From the NCBI RefSeq assembly GCF_040833985.1, contig NZ_CP162139.1:1632001-1696000 (forward strand): a stretch of 64,000 nt of DNA, written 5' to 3'. Below are positions 37,681-47,911 of the stretch, piece by piece; positions within the stretch are counted from its first letter, which is position 1; each line of letters begins with the position of its first letter. The position numbers and the translations under genes were made by a program. The notes under the pieces were generated by a model that was given only the letters and a program-made list of their open reading frames with translations, was not told the DNA's origin and did no database searches. The stretch comes from Leptospira sp. WS4.C2. GTDB lineage: Bacteria > Spirochaetota > Leptospiria > Leptospirales > Leptospiraceae.

Positions 37681-38913
37681 ATGAAATTAGATATCGATGC
37701 CGCCTACAAAGTACTTCAATCGATTGTATTCAAAACTCCTCTTCAATTGCATTCAAAATTATCCGAAAGTTTCGGTGCCAAAATTTATATCAAACGTGAG
37801 GACTTACAAGTTGTACGTTCTTATAAAATAAGAGGTGCTTACTATTTAATTCAAAGTTTAAATGCAGAGGAAAAGAAACGAGGAGTTGTTTGTGCGAGTG
37901 CAGGTAATCATGCTCAAGGCGTTGCCTTCTCATGTAAACTTTTGCAAATTCATGGAGTGATTTATATGCCGGCGATTACTCCCAAACAGAAAATCAACCA
38001 AGTCAAAATGTTTGGTGGGGATTGGATCGAAATTGTGCTAGTGGGTGATACCTTCGATGAGTGTCAATATGTTGCTCTCGAATTTTCTAATGCCAATAAA
38101 AAAGTGTTCATTCCGCCTTTTGATCATATCAAAATTATGGAGGGGCAAGGGACAGTTGCTAAAGAAATCTTAGAAGATGAGTCTGATATCGATTTTGTAT
38201 TCGTTCCTGTAGGTGGCGGAGGGCTTTGCGCCGGACTCGGAAGTTATTTTAAAGAACATTCTCCAAAAACTAAGATCATTGGCGTGGAACCGACGGGAGC
38301 TCCCTCCATGACAGAAGCTCTCAAACAAGGAAAACCAGTTACTTTAGAGAAGATTCAAAAATTTGTGGACGGAGCATCCGTTAAAAAAGTGGGGGACTTA
38401 ACTTTTCCCATTTGCAAAGAGGTTCTCTCTGATATGTTACTTGTTCCCGAAGGGAAAGTTAGTTCGACTATCTTAAAACTTTACAACGAAGATGCGATTG
38501 TGGCCGAACCTGCCGGTGCCCTTAGTATTTCTGCACTTGACCAATATGCCAATCATATTCGCGGTAAAAAAGTAGTATGTATCTTAAGTGGTGGAAATAA
38601 CGACATTGATCGAATGCAAGAGATCAAAGAACGTTCTCTTTTATACGAAGGATTAAAACATTATTTTATCATAAGATTTGCACAAAGACCAGGGGCTCTC
38701 AAACAATTTGTAAATGAGATCTTAGGACCAAATGATGACATTGTCAGATTTGAATTCATTCAAAAAAACAATAAAGAATCTGGCCCTGCACTGATTGGCA
38801 TTGAGCTAAAGACAAAGGATGATTTTCAAAGTTTATTGCAAAGGATGGATGCATTTCATTTAAATTACACCTTGGTCAATCAGGATGAAAATCTTTTTGA
38901 ATATTTAGTTTGA
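37681..38913 (+). CDS. ilvA: Threonine ammonia-lyase (threonine dehydratase)
   Basis: PLP enzyme converting threonine to 2-oxobutyrate. The PLP lysine is in RSYKIRGAYY (about residue 55), the phosphate-binding loop is GGGGLCAGLGSY (about 179-190), and a single ACT-like regulatory domain occupies about 325-410 (FIIRFAQRPGALKQFV). At 410 residues it is the short form. Many Leptospira make isoleucine through citramalate, so a catabolic or mixed role is possible; the sequence does not decide this. Confidence 0.9.
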   Translation: MKLDIDAAYKVLQSIVFKTPLQLHSKLSESFGAKIYIKREDLQVVRSYKIRGAYYLIQSLNAEEKKRGVVCASAGNHAQGVAFSCKLLQIHGVIYMPAITPKQKINQVKMFGGDWIEIVLVGDTFDECQYVALEFSNANKKVFIPPFDHIKIMEGQGTVAKEILEDESDIDFVFVPVGGGGLCAGLGSYFKEHSPKTKIIGVEPTGAPSMTEALKQGKPVTLEKIQKFVDGASVKKVGDLTFPICKEVLSDMLLVPEGKVSSTILKLYNEDAIVAEPAGALSISALDQYANHIRGKKVVCILSGGNNDIDRMQEIKERSLLYEGLKHYFIIRFAQRPGALKQFVNEILGPNDDIVRFEFIQKNNKESGPALIGIELKTKDDFQSLLQRMDAFHLNYTLVNQDENLFEYLV

Positions 38914-39023
38914 TAAACTCAGACTTTTTTATGTTAGGCGGTCTTATCTGTCTGATTTGTGCTTTTGTTGCTCGGTATATTTTGTTTTTTTAACCAGATT
39001 AAAAGAGTTTGAATATTTTTAGG

Positions 39024-39047
39024 AATTCCCTAAAGGTTTAGGGAATT
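39024..39047 (+). terminator. Hairpin, probable ilvA terminator
   Basis: AATTCCCTAAA and TTTAGGGAATT form an 11-bp perfect inverted repeat around GG, about 110 nt after the ilvA stop, followed by TTTATTC. The T-tract is weak. Confidence 0.5.
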
Positions 39048-39087
39048 TATTCGATACATTTAGTGATTGAATGATCGTCGTACAGCT

Positions 39088-39117
39088 AAAAAGCCCGGAG
39101 TGATTGCCGGGCTTTTT
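39088..39117. terminator. Strong rho-independent terminator
   Basis: AAAAAGCCCGG pairs perfectly with CCGGGCTTTTT across an 8-nt loop, the classical form and usable on both strands. It follows the weaker hairpin at 39024, so either ilvA has a double terminator or a short RNA ends here. Confidence 0.85.
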
Positions 39118-39205
39118 CACAAAACATGAACTTTTTAGAATAAAAAACCAACATCTTCAGAAAGAGTTTTCCTTTCTAGAAATAATGTGATAAACAGGCG
39201 TTATT

Positions 39206-39247
39206 GGGTGGCGGGTGGATATCCCCACCCAGTTCGATTAGGGCGGG
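39206..39247. repeat. GC-rich structured intergenic element, copy A
   Basis: A tandem GGGTGGC/GGGTGGA is followed by CCCCACCC, the spacer AGTTCGATTA and GGGCGGGG. CCCCACCC can pair either with GGGTGG upstream or with GGGCGGGG downstream, so two exclusive hairpins exist. The core from GGAT to ATTAGG resembles that at 48990-49015. Confidence 0.5.
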
Positions 39248-39596
39248 GAAGGTATACCGAAATATCCCCTCATAAATCCGCAATTCACTTCTCCACTTTT
39301 GAAAACACCATTAAGATAAATCTTTTATTGAATATTAACTGAAATTTCATTTTTAGTCCTAGGAAATTTCCTTAATAACTTGTTTGTTCAGATGATTGTA
39401 CTTCGATTCTTTTTCCTTCAGACAAAAGTTCAATCACGGTTAATGATAACGAAACAGTTTCAATATTGGTATTTGTTTCTCAAAAATATTTGAACCTAGA
39501 ATTCCCTATACAACCTTCCATCCAAATGCATCTAATGGAGGTCATCGATACTTAAGGTTTTTTTTCTTTGGGAAATTGGGTAATTTCTCTCTGCTC

Positions 39597-40214
39597 TTAT
39601 GCCCGAATCACAAACAGTGCGAGAGTAGCAAATAAATTTGGAAATAGTTTAATTTGCCTTGTCCGATTAAAGTATGCTCTGTGCAAAACTTTGATTCGTT
39701 CGAAGTCACAAAAATCTTCAAAGTCTTGACCTGACAAGTAGTGTAAGTTTGGAGTATCATACCAATGGAAGGGCATAAGTTCTGTCACTGGTGTTTTTCC
39801 ACTGAGAAGGATAGACGAACGAATTTGCCAATGCGAAAAATTAGGAAATACAATGATCACTTGTTTTCCAATCCGCAAACACTCTTTGATGATCTCACCT
39901 GGGTTTAAAGTCTGTTGTATGGTTTGGTTGAGGATAACAAAATCAAAACTATGATCCAAGTGGTGTTTTAGTCCGTCATCAATGTCGCCATGATGCACAT
40001 ATAAACTTTTTTTTACACATTGGATGATACATTTATCATCTTTTTCAATGCCCTGGACTCTAACCCCTTTGTTTTTTAGGATTAACATCAGTTCACCGTA
40101 TCCACATCCGAGATCCAAAACTCTTTCTCCCGGTTTGATTAAATTGGCTATGTAGGAAATGTCCGGTCGGTTTTTTAAATCTAAGCCAAGGGCTTCATTG
40201 GTATGGATATTCAA
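39597..40214 (-). CDS. metW: Methionine biosynthesis protein MetW
   Basis: 205-residue SAM-methyltransferase-fold protein with [16 protein letters not shown] at about residues 33-48 and the MetW-type [23 protein letters not shown]. MetW commonly accompanies MetX and is needed for, or enhances, homoserine acylation in several bacteria. Its start overlaps the metX stop by 4 bp, giving a metY-metX-metW operon. Confidence 0.93.
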   Translation of the reverse strand: MNIHTNEALGLDLKNRPDISYIANLIKPGERVLDLGCGYGELMLILKNKGVRVQGIEKDDKCIIQCVKKSLYVHHGDIDDGLKHHLDHSFDFVILNQTIQQTLNPGEIIKECLRIGKQVIIVFPNFSHWQIRSSILLSGKTPVTELMPFHWYDTPNLHYLSGQDFEDFCDFERIKVLHRAYFNRTRQIKLFPNLFATLALFVIRA

Positions 40215-41347
40215 AGGAAAACTCCTTCATCCGTAGAACTTAAAAAATCTCTAAGGATGGAGTCTTGTTGTTCACTTGGTAATAAAAAACTATCATGTCC
40301 TGCAGGATTGTTGAGTTCTACAAAACTAACAGGAACTGCATTGACTTCTAATGACTTTACAATTTCTTCCGATTGGTAAGGAGGATAGAGCCAGTCCGAA
40401 GTGTATGCTACTACTAAAAATCGGCACCTAACCTTCGATAGAACCTTGGTTAGTTCTTTCCCTGTTCCCAAACTGAAATGATCTAAAGCCTTTGTTACGT
40501 AGATATAAGAATTGGCATCGAATCTGTCCACAAAGGATTCCCCTTGGTAAATCAGATAACTTCCTACAGCAAAATCAGTAGATTGGATATTGCCCTTGGG
40601 TGGTTTACGACCAAATTTTTCTCGCATCATTTCATCACTTAAATAGGTGATGTGTCCCATCATCCTAGCAAGGGCGAGTCCCTTGGAAGGCCGATTCTCT
40701 TGAGTGTATAAACCTTGGTTCCAATTTGGATCAGATAATATGGCTTGTCTTCCCACTTCATTAAAAGCAATTTGTTGTGCGGAGTGTTCGGAAGAGGAGG
40801 CCATTACGATACAATTTTTCAACCGATCAGGATACGCGACTGACCATTGTAATGCTTGCATCCCACCCATCGAACCACCGGCGACGGCAAATAGTTTGTG
40901 GATTCCAAAAAAGCTGATTAATCTTTCTTGTGCACCCACCATATCTCCAATGGAGACAAATGGAAAAGTGGATTGAAATGGTTTGCCGTTTTTTCCGTTG
41001 GTTGTGAGTGGTCCGCTTGATCCCTTACAGCCACCAATGACATTCGAAGAAATGATAAAGTAACGATTGGTATCAAATGCTTTGCCAGGGCCGATGTAAT
41101 AGTCCCACCATCCGGGGCGTTTGTCACCCTCATGGAAACCGGCGGCATGAGCATCTCCCGAAAGGGCGTGACAAACCAGAATGGCATTGTCTTTTTTTTC
41201 GTTTAGAGTTCCGTAGGTTTCATAGGCAATTTCGAGAGGAATGATCGTCTCACCCCCCTCTAAGGTAAAAGATTCAAATCTGACCACTTGCGTCTGCACG
41301 ACACCTACGGATCCGTGGGAAAACTCGTTCTGTTCGGAGGTAGGCAT
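40211..41347 (-). CDS. metX: Homoserine O-acetyltransferase
   Basis: Makes O-acetylhomoserine from homoserine and acetyl-CoA. A 378-residue alpha/beta hydrolase with the nucleophile serine in [15 protein letters not shown] (about residue 155), catalytic Asp in SDWLYPP and His in [10 protein letters not shown]. Full length. The start is 8 nt after metY. L. meyeri metX and metY are known to support direct sulfhydrylation, and this operon fits that. Confidence 0.95.
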   Translation of the reverse strand: MPTSEQNEFSHGSVGVVQTQVVRFESFTLEGGETIIPLEIAYETYGTLNEKKDNAILVCHALSGDAHAAGFHEGDKRPGWWDYYIGPGKAFDTNRYFIISSNVIGGCKGSSGPLTTNGKNGKPFQSTFPFVSIGDMVGAQERLISFFGIHKLFAVAGGSMGGMQALQWSVAYPDRLKNCIVMASSSEHSAQQIAFNEVGRQAILSDPNWNQGLYTQENRPSKGLALARMMGHITYLSDEMMREKFGRKPPKGNIQSTDFAVGSYLIYQGESFVDRFDANSYIYVTKALDHFSLGTGKELTKVLSKVRCRFLVVAYTSDWLYPPYQSEEIVKSLEVNAVPVSFVELNNPAGHDSFLLPSEQQDSILRDFLSSTDEGVFL

Positions 41348-41355
41348 AGTCTTAA

Positions 41356-42660
41356 TCAGATATTTTTTAATGCCTCTTCCAAGTCTACCAGAATGTCATC
41401 AATGTTTTCAAGTCCAACACTTAAACGAACAAATCCAGGTGTCACTCCCGCAGAAATTTGTTCCGGTCCAGTTAACTGTTGGTGGGTTGTCGATGCTGGG
41501 TGAATGGCAAGCGACTTCGCATCACCAATGTTAGCAAGAAGACTGAAAAGTTCGAGTCCATCGATGAATTTTTTTGCTTTCTCTACTCCACCTTTGATTT
41601 CAAAACCTACGATCGCACCAAACAGTCCGCGTTCATGATACTTTTTGGCAGTGGCATAGTTTTTATCAGTGGTAAGTCCTGGATAGTTTACCCATTCTAC
41701 CTTGGGGTGTTTGGTTAAAAAATCTGCTACTTTGAGAGCATTTGCTGAATGGCGCTCCATACGGAGAGGGAGTGTTTCCACACCTTGTAAAATTTGCCAA
41801 GCATTGAATGGAGAAATGGCAGGACCAAGATCTCTTAATCCTTGCACTCGAGCTTTTAAAATGAAAGCAATGTTCACTCCACCAAAAGGTTCGAACTTTC
41901 CGAATACTTCCCAAAATTTAAGTCCGTGGTAGGAAGGATCTGGTTCCGTAAAATTTTTAAACTTTCCGTTCCCCCAATTGAAACTTCCACCATCGACTAT
42001 GATTCCGCCAATCGAGGTTCCATGACCCCCAAGAAATTTAGTAAGAGAGTGAACGACAATATCTGCACCATGTTTCAATGGATTCACCAAATAAGGAGAA
42101 GGCATAGTGTTATCAATCACCAGAGGAACTCCGACTTCTTTTGCAACTTTACTAACAGCGGCAATGTCGAGTGTGTCTAGTTTTGGATTTCCTAAAGTTT
42201 CTGCATAGAAAGCTCTTGTTTTATCATTGGATGCTTTACGGAAGTTTTCTGGATCTGATTGGTCTACGAAGTGGACTTTAATTCCGAGTTTTGGAAAAGT
42301 ATAGTGGAGAAGGTTATAAGTCCCACCATAAAGTGATGAAGAAGCAACGATTTCTTGCCCAGTTTCTACAATATTTAAAAGTGCTAACATCTCTGCGCTT
42401 TGGCCTGATGCTGTTGCTAGTGCAGCGACACCACCTTCCAGGGCGGCCACTCGTTTCTCCAACACATCTGTGGTTGGGTTCATGAGCCTCGTGTAGATAT
42501 TTCCAAATTCTTGGAGGCCGAAGAGACGGGCTGCATGGTCTGTATCTTTAAATACATAAGATGTTGTTTGATACAATGGAACGGCTCTCGATGTAGTCGT
42601 TGGATCCGGCTCTTGCCCTCCATGGAGTGCGATGGTTTCTGGTTTAAAATTACGTGGCAT
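41356..42660 (-). CDS. metY: O-acetylhomoserine sulfhydrylase
   Basis: PLP enzyme that makes homocysteine from O-acetylhomoserine and sulfide. 434 residues from ATG 42660, chosen for the GGGGGA site 5 nt upstream; an in-frame TTG at 42672 is less likely. The start [29 protein letters not shown] region (Cys/Met metabolism PLP family), PLP lysine in [12 protein letters not shown] (about 205) and the C-terminal [22 protein letters not shown] are all typical. First gene of the metY-metX-metW operon. Confidence 0.96.
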   Translation of the reverse strand: MPRNFKPETIALHGGQEPDPTTTSRAVPLYQTTSYVFKDTDHAARLFGLQEFGNIYTRLMNPTTDVLEKRVAALEGGVAALATASGQSAEMLALLNIVETGQEIVASSSLYGGTYNLLHYTFPKLGIKVHFVDQSDPENFRKASNDKTRAFYAETLGNPKLDTLDIAAVSKVAKEVGVPLVIDNTMPSPYLVNPLKHGADIVVHSLTKFLGGHGTSIGGIIVDGGSFNWGNGKFKNFTEPDPSYHGLKFWEVFGKFEPFGGVNIAFILKARVQGLRDLGPAISPFNAWQILQGVETLPLRMERHSANALKVADFLTKHPKVEWVNYPGLTTDKNYATAKKYHERGLFGAIVGFEIKGGVEKAKKFIDGLELFSLLANIGDAKSLAIHPASTTHQQLTGPEQISAGVTPGFVRLSVGLENIDDILVDLEEALKNI

Positions 42661-42683
42661 AGATTCCCCCAATAGTCTACCTA

Positions 42684-42710
42684 ATTATGGCTAGATATCT
42701 CATTTGTCAA
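42684..42710 (-). promoter_or_regulatory. metY: Candidate promoter of metY
   Basis: On the minus strand TTGACA (42705-42710) is followed after 15 nt by CATAAT (42684-42689), about 24 nt before the metY start. The spacing is short but both boxes are good. No SAM riboswitch fold is visible in the short leader. Confidence 0.45.
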
Positions 42711-42812
42711 CAGAAATTCCAATAAAATAGATTCTTGATCTGTTTTATTGGATATGTGCAGGTCAGATTATTTCTTATTTTCAGGGCAAAACCTTACGAT
42801 AATGATCGTATC

Positions 42813-44411
42813 GTGAAGAAATACCGTCTGACCCCTATCTTGGGACTCCTTTTCCTTCTCCCTTTACTTGCCCTGGATGCGCAAGTTTGGGTTCCTACAG
42901 GAACTGAATCCAGACGAGCTTCCGCCTTACAGTTTGATGCCGGCGCATCGAGTTTCCAAAAAGACTATTACGGCTACGTTTCTCCCAACTTTACCTACAA
43001 TCATGGAAGCAATTTTGGATATTCTTTTTCCCTGCCTATCAATGCCTTAGCTGTTGATAAAGATCCCATTCAATTGGATAGCAAAGCCGGAAAAATTCGG
43101 GAGATGGATTACAATAGTAAAAATGACTATTCGAGGGTTTTGAATTATATTTCTTATGGAACATACAACCAACAAGTGCCAGGTAAGGTGACTTATTCGG
43201 CTTACACGGGTAAGATGGTGGATGGCTATGTGGGTCACGGAACCATCGTTAACAAATACCAAAGTTCCTCGAGGTTTGATTCTTACAATCCGGGTGTCAT
43301 GGCTGATTTGAATACAGACTATGTTGGGGTCCAATATTTTGCCAATTCCGTAGTGAATTTTGAAGTAAATGCAGCAAGAGTGTATATCAAACCTCTCGCC
43401 ATAGGAAAATCGCTTTTTTCTTTATTTGATAAGTCTTCTGATTTAGTTTATTTGATGAATTTGCGAGGAAATGTCCTCGATGAATCTGGGCGATTGAGCG
43501 TTGAGGAAGAAGCAGGAAGCGAAGAAACAAAAAACAAAAAGGCAGAAGAGGCAAGAAAAAAAGAAATTCGGCCCATTAGTAAAGACTCTCGAATGGAACT
43601 TGTCGATAACGACCCGTGGTACAACCGTTTAACGATTGGTTATACAAGAGCATGGGACCGTGCGGCACCTCTGCAAATGTCTTATAATACGAATGGCTCG
43701 CCTGTGACTGAAAAGAATTTAGACAATCCGAAAACATCACAAGTCACTCGCGCCTCTGTAGAGGGGATGGACATTGAGTATAGACTGCTGAACCTGCCTT
43801 TCGTAGAATTTACTCCCTATCTAGACTTTAATAAAATCAAAGGTCTTGACGGAGCCCAAGGAACTCATTACGGAAGTATCTTCCGTTTGGGAACGAAGGA
43901 TTTAAATATTATCCTTAAACCGGAGTTTCGTCAGATGACAGCAAACTATGCACCAATGTATTTTGATAGTTTTTACGAAGTGGAACGATTTCAAAAATTT
44001 CCGGTTTCCGCTCCTCTTCGTCCTAAATATGATTATTTAGAAAATCAGTCTAATGCTAAGGTAACTGGTTACTACCATACGGTTTATATCAATTTTTATC
44101 ATTTAGGTTTTGAATTTGCAGTTGAGGATTATGGCCTCAAAGGAAACAAACGTGTGTTTGCTGCCGCTTACATCCCGCTTGGATCTTCTTTCTTAATGTC
44201 TTTTTATTACACAAAAAAAGGATACGAATCACAAGGGAAAGCCTTTGAATTGGATAACAACACGCAAGCTGCTGCTGAAATTTCAAAATCCTTTGGTCCC
44301 ATAGTCCTCAGGTTACAGAACTATCGAAAATACTATTTAGATAGCAGCGAAAAGTCTTTTGTGAGCGTTGATGAAATTCGGTTTTTAGTTTCTGGTGGTA
44401 TTAGTTTCTAA
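42813..44411 (+). CDS. Predicted outer-membrane or exported protein, unknown family
   Basis: 532 residues from a GTG start at 42813, chosen because the signal peptide KKYRLTPILGLLFLLPLLALDA then begins at once; the frame stays open upstream to a TTG at 42735. The mature part is rich in aromatic and alternating-residue strands (YYGYVSPNFTYNHGSNFGYSFSLP, VLRLQNYRKYYLDSSEK split by turns) and ends in a phenylalanine (VSGGISF), all features of outer-membrane beta barrels. A charged Glu/Lys segment at about 230-265 looks like a loop. No family recognised. It overlaps rsmE tail to tail by 11 bp. Confidence 0.65.
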   Translation: MKKYRLTPILGLLFLLPLLALDAQVWVPTGTESRRASALQFDAGASSFQKDYYGYVSPNFTYNHGSNFGYSFSLPINALAVDKDPIQLDSKAGKIREMDYNSKNDYSRVLNYISYGTYNQQVPGKVTYSAYTGKMVDGYVGHGTIVNKYQSSSRFDSYNPGVMADLNTDYVGVQYFANSVVNFEVNAARVYIKPLAIGKSLFSLFDKSSDLVYLMNLRGNVLDESGRLSVEEEAGSEETKNKKAEEARKKEIRPISKDSRMELVDNDPWYNRLTIGYTRAWDRAAPLQMSYNTNGSPVTEKNLDNPKTSQVTRASVEGMDIEYRLLNLPFVEFTPYLDFNKIKGLDGAQGTHYGSIFRLGTKDLNIILKPEFRQMTANYAPMYFDSFYEVERFQKFPVSAPLRPKYDYLENQSNAKVTGYYHTVYINFYHLGFEFAVEDYGLKGNKRVFAAAYIPLGSSFLMSFYYTKKGYESQGKAFELDNNTQAAAEISKSFGPIVLRLQNYRKYYLDSSEKSFVSVDEIRFLVSGGISF

Positions 44412-45120
44412 TTGAAAACAGTTGGTGTAAGAGAGCAGAATACGCAAATTCTGTTCTAAGATTAATTTTTCCTAAACTCAAGAGCTGAAATCCACTTTCC
44501 CTAAAGAACAAGAGATCGTCTGGTTTCCAACCAGATTCTGGGCCAAACACAAAGAGAGTTTTTAATAGTTCACTTTGATCCCTAACGCCAGAAAAAAAAT
44601 CTTCACCGTCTCGATCCAAAACCAAAACGTTCCCTTTCCATAACTTTAAAAAAAGTTTCCAAGATAAAGTTCTTTCCTGAATCACAGATGGGAATCGACT
44701 ATTGCCTGTTTGGCTTAGACCTGTTTCTAAGTAGGAAGTCGCATCTTTGGTGTAAACGGGGGAAGTCCAATATTCCTTATTTTTCGGTTCTGTGGCATAA
44801 AAATATAGTGTGTCTACTCCATACGTTCCAGCCAAATGTAAAATTTTTTTCGCCGTTTGTGGCCTTGGAAGAGAGAAGAAAGTATGAATCTTTAAGGGTC
44901 TTAAAACCTCAGGGATAAAACTTTGTTTTTCTAGGGTGGTAGATTGATCTGTTTTTGATCGGATATGAAACAGATAATTTCCAGATCCAGGGATCACAAC
45001 CTGGACAGTATCGCCGAGGTCTTTTTTTAAAATCGTAATAATATGATTATGCCTATCGCCTGTTAAATGGACAGATTCGTTTGTATTAAGTTCTTTTTCG
45101 TATACAACGATCCAGTTCAA
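44401..45120 (-). CDS. rsmE: 16S rRNA (uracil-1498-N3)-methyltransferase
   Basis: Methylates U1498 of 16S rRNA. The 239 residues have an N-terminal PUA-like part (HNHIITILKKDLGDTVQVVIPG) and a knotted SPOUT domain with the signature VFGPESGW near residue 192 and LSLGKINLRTEFAYSALLHQL near the end. The usual GPEGG reads GPESG. It is the last of three minus-strand genes spaced by 3 and 16 nt. Confidence 0.9.
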   Translation of the reverse strand: MNWIVVYEKELNTNESVHLTGDRHNHIITILKKDLGDTVQVVIPGSGNYLFHIRSKTDQSTTLEKQSFIPEVLRPLKIHTFFSLPRPQTAKKILHLAGTYGVDTLYFYATEPKNKEYWTSPVYTKDATSYLETGLSQTGNSRFPSVIQERTLSWKLFLKLWKGNVLVLDRDGEDFFSGVRDQSELLKTLFVFGPESGWKPDDLLFFRESGFQLLSLGKINLRTEFAYSALLHQLFSIRN

Positions 45121-45123
45121 TTC

Positions 45124-45603
45124 TTAAATCTCGTAGGTAGGTTTTGATGGCGGGATGGATTCTTCGACAGGTTCTTTGTCTGCAGGTTCAGGTTCTGGAC
45201 TTGGTTCATCAGGAATCGGAACTTGGTTTTCTATTTCTTTTGAATCAACATCCAATCTTTGAATTTCAGGCAAAGACCATTTCCAAAAATATAGAAATAG
45301 GATGGTGAAGAGGAGAATGGGTATCCATTGAAACTCTCGTTTTTTTGGACCACGTTTTGACTTTAGATAATCAATAGGTGCATAAAGCAGATCTACAATT
45401 AGTTCTTTGTAACTTTGAAAAGAAGGCTGAAATTGAAAAGATGGAATTGGTTCGGAAGGATGTAAGAGATCTTCCTCCGATTCCAAATTGGGTACGTACG
45501 TAAAACGATGAGAACAAACAGGGCATTGGACCAAAATGGTTCCCTGGGTGGCAGGGAACCGTAACATCGTGGAACAATTCGGACATTGTTTAACGAGATT
45601 CAA
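45124..45603 (-). CDS. Zinc-ribbon protein with one membrane segment
   Basis: 159 residues. The N-terminal MJ0042-type zinc ribbon has two CxxC pairs (Cys7, Cys10, Cys27, Cys30: QCPNC and VQCPVC). A single membrane segment (about 93-110, PILLFTILFLYFWKW) is followed by a Glu/Pro-rich tail. The ribbon would face the cytoplasm. Function unknown; it lies between rsmE and the secreted-protein gene. Confidence 0.75.
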   Translation of the reverse strand: MNLVKQCPNCSTMLRFPATQGTILVQCPVCSHRFTYVPNLESEEDLLHPSEPIPSFQFQPSFQSYKELIVDLLYAPIDYLKSKRGPKKREFQWIPILLFTILFLYFWKWSLPEIQRLDVDSKEIENQVPIPDEPSPEPEPADKEPVEESIPPSKPTYEI

Positions 45604-45619
45604 TTAAGAACCTACGTTC

Positions 45620-46465
<846 letters not shown>

Positions 46466-46574
46466 CTAAAAGGTTAATTTGAGGATACCAAAGAACGACC
46501 GATGGTCGTAAACAACTATCCTGTAAAAATTATCGGTAAATCTCCTAGAAGATTGAAGCCGAAACTCTTACTTT

Positions 46575-47825
46575 TTAGCGTTTCCATCCAAATTCCGGGA
46601 AGGATTCCAAATAAAAGGAAATCTCAGGTGCTTGTAAGATTTCTGCCTTTTCCCAGTTTTTTGTGATCCACCGCCGCTCCACATAGTCGCAGTAGTCCTT
46701 TAGATTTCTGCCCGAGGCTCCTTCTAAGATTTCTGCGAGTTTTTGTCGGTCGTTTCCGCTTAGTTGTTTGGCATACCCTTCTAAAATTCTGGCACGTTCT
46801 TCCTTGTTTGGCAAAGGAAAATAAATCTTTCTGTCAAAACGTGATAAAAGTGCCGAATCCAAGTCATGTTTGCGGTTGGTCGCTCCAATCGTAATCGTCC
46901 CGCTTCGTTCCGCAAACCCATCCAACTTTCGAAGGAGGACACTCAGTAGGTTTCTTGTGGCTTCGAAAAGTCCATCTTCTCTTGAAGTTGCTAAAGAATC
47001 GATTTCATCTAAAAAAAGCATACATTGGGGGAAAAGGGCTGCCGCATCAAAGACCATAGCCAGGTTTTGGGAAGATTCTCCATAATACTTACTCAAAATG
47101 GACTCGATGGGCACGTAGACCATAGGAACCCCGCAGAGATGAGAGACAATTTTGGCCATACTGGTTTTTCCGACACCTGGCTCGCCCTCAAAAAGGACGG
47201 CGCGGGGTAAGTTGGGGCTTGGTTTCTTGCGAGTGAGTTTGGTAATTTCAAAGAAAGGTTCTGGTTTCAGAAGTGGGAATACCAAACTTTCTAAAATCTG
47301 TTCTTTTACTTGGTCATAACCAAAAACAGAATCAAAACCTAAATCATTCCCTTTTGCTTTTTCCAAATGGGGATCATAGACTTCGGCTCCCAATTGGTGG
47401 AGGAGGACCCGCGGATCTTTTTGGGCCTGACCCTCGGCTTTTAAAAATTGAAAGAGACTGAGTATGGTTTGGATTTCCTTTGTCGAAAAATCACCATGTT
47501 TAGAACATTCCACTTTCAAATCCGATTTAAAAGAGAACCGAATCCGAAACTTTCCCGCTAGGTTCTTTTGTGGGTCGAATAGGTTTTCATTTAAGGCTTG
47601 GATGCTTAAATATCCTTCTTCAAAATTGTAGATCCGAAAGTTTTCGATATAATTTCGCACAATTCCCAAACAGTCGAGAATTCTGTCTTTGCTTGCGTTT
47701 TCCGTCCTAAATCGAAAAAGAGTCTCTTCCTTTTCATGAACAAACTGGTAATTGGCATTTTTTAGTTCTGCGGCGAAGAGTTCCTTAGCCTTAAAAAAAT
47801 CGGGGTGAGGAACAGAATTGGACAT
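46575..47825 (-). CDS. AAA+ ATPase with a unique N-terminal domain
   Basis: 416 residues from ATG 47825; the frame is open further upstream to 47951, but that part overlaps fliN and is unlikely. The N-terminal 165 residues are unrecognised. The AAA module follows: Walker A GEPGVGKT (214-221), Walker B MLFLDEID (269-276), sensor 1 GATN (314-317) and arginine fingers in LLSRFDRKI (329, 332), with a helical lid. It resembles the FtsH/proteasome-ATPase/spastin group but has no protease domain. Probably a hexameric remodelling ATPase of unknown substrate. The start codon is uncertain: no good ribosome site is seen. Confidence 0.8.
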   Translation of the reverse strand: MSNSVPHPDFFKAKELFAAELKNANYQFVHEKEETLFRFRTENASKDRILDCLGIVRNYIENFRIYNFEEGYLSIQALNENLFDPQKNLAGKFRIRFSFKSDLKVECSKHGDFSTKEIQTILSLFQFLKAEGQAQKDPRVLLHQLGAEVYDPHLEKAKGNDLGFDSVFGYDQVKEQILESLVFPLLKPEPFFEITKLTRKKPSPNLPRAVLFEGEPGVGKTSMAKIVSHLCGVPMVYVPIESILSKYYGESSQNLAMVFDAAALFPQCMLFLDEIDSLATSREDGLFEATRNLLSVLLRKLDGFAERSGTITIGATNRKHDLDSALLSRFDRKIYFPLPNKEERARILEGYAKQLSGNDRQKLAEILEGASGRNLKDYCDYVERRWITKNWEKAEILQAPEISFYLESFPEFGWKR

Positions 47826-47911
47826 AAGGAACAAAATGCGGAACTTTCCCTTTTTTTTCAAGGAAGGATTTTGATTTCCTCCGACGAATACATTGGAGAG
47901 GTTGTACGTAA

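Larger units (their letters stand above)
38914..39596. other. 683-bp non-coding region with hairpins
   Basis: No supported gene. It holds two hairpins after ilvA (39024-39047 and 39088-39117), a GC-rich structured element (39206-39247) and about 340 bp of AT-rich sequence with no recognised signal before the end of metW. A 20-codon hydrophobic reading frame at 38931-38993 has no ribosome site. Confidence 0.6.

Noticed and set aside
38931..38993. 20-codon hydrophobic reading frame after ilvA (begins MLGGLICLICAFV)
   Set aside because: No ribosome-binding site, strong T-richness explains the hydrophobic residues, and there is no other support.
42661..42734. Possible SAM riboswitch upstream of metY
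   Set aside because: The gap is only about 75 nt and shows no fold of the SAM classes; a plain promoter explains it.
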